From contig CARBWQ010000065.1 in assembly GCA_948949055.1 (NCBI GenBank), positions 1-5,888 on the forward strand: a DNA stretch of 5,888 nt, written 5' to 3'. The stretch is from an uncultured Eubacteriales bacterium. GTDB taxonomy: Bacteria > Bacillota > Clostridia > Christensenellales > UBA1242. The notes below the pieces were generated by a model. That model ran no database searches, was not told the DNA's origin, and saw only the letters and a program-made list of their open reading frames with translations. Below, piece by piece: positions 5,833 through 5,888 of the stretch (positions within the stretch are counted from its first letter, which is position 1; every line of letters starts with the position of its first letter). The position numbers and the translations under genes are program-made.

Positions 5833-5852
5833 ATCATTGCAAACTTGTTAGA

Positions 5853-5888
5853 CGGGGTGTAGCGCAGTTGGTAGCGCGCGTGGTTTGG
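5853..5888 (+). tRNA. tRNA-Pro (anticodon UGG), 5' part only
   Basis: Bases 1-36 of a tRNA are present. They comprise the acceptor 5' strand CGGGGTG, T8 and A9, a perfect D-arm (GCGC at 5862-5865 pairing with GCGC at 5874-5877 around AGTTGGTA), the 5' anticodon strand CGTGG, T32-T33 and TGG at 34-36. The window ends exactly at the last anticodon base. The anticodon UGG reads proline codons, and a C1 start with GGGGTG is typical of bacterial tRNA-Pro. The 3' half (expected to end CACCCCG) lies outside, so the identity rests on the anticodon and the 5' half. Confidence 0.88.

Noticed and set aside
1..5888. Mobile element, prophage module or CRISPR array
   Set aside because: No transposase, integrase, terminal inverted repeats or spaced direct repeats are visible. 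The tRNA at the edge could serve as an integration site but nothing in the window shows it.

Overview
The window is AT-rich, and all its genes lie on the plus strand with short gaps. It contains an Lgt lipoprotein-modification enzyme, a DivIVA-type coiled-coil protein, strong AGGAG-like ribosome binding sites and sigma-A style TTGACA promoters. Together these point to a low-GC Gram-positive bacterium (Bacillota), most likely an uncultured Clostridia-type lineage. That placement is inferred from gene content and base composition; no marker was compared. No insertion sequence, CRISPR array, integrase or other mobile-element signature was seen.

Layout. (1) 9-956: a cytoplasmic repeat protein with ten full 17-residue repeats plus a partial one, predicted to fold as a beta-solenoid like bactofilin, with a charged disordered tail. 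(2) 994-2016: a polytopic membrane protein of the ArsP_2 / 'putative manganese transporter' family, made of two duplicated halves joined by a His/Cys-rich loop; it follows gene 1 closely and is probably in the same operon. (3) 2105-3241: a Rho-like protein with its own promoter. It keeps the Rho N-terminal domain, the cold-shock-like RNA-binding domain and the trace of the RecA-like ATPase core, but its catalytic motifs are lost and its C-terminus is cut short. (4) About 3292-3381: a structured intergenic region ending in a 13-bp stem terminator. (5) 3423-4391: lgt, probably from its own promoter and possibly leaderless. (6) 4465-4887: a small, very hydrophobic unknown membrane protein with an uncertain start. 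(7) 4900-5652: a DivIVA-like coiled-coil protein. (8) A TTGACA-17-TAAAAT promoter leading into a tRNA-Pro(UGG) that the window edge cuts at the last anticodon base.

Genes 5-7 look like one transcription unit linking lipoprotein maturation, an unknown membrane protein and a putative polar or septal organiser. The Rho-like gene sits alone between a promoter and a terminator. The most unusual item is this Rho paralogue: an apparent pseudo-ATPase that could still bind RNA but should not translocate. Next in interest are the regular solenoid protein and the odd translation starts of lgt and the membrane protein downstream of it.
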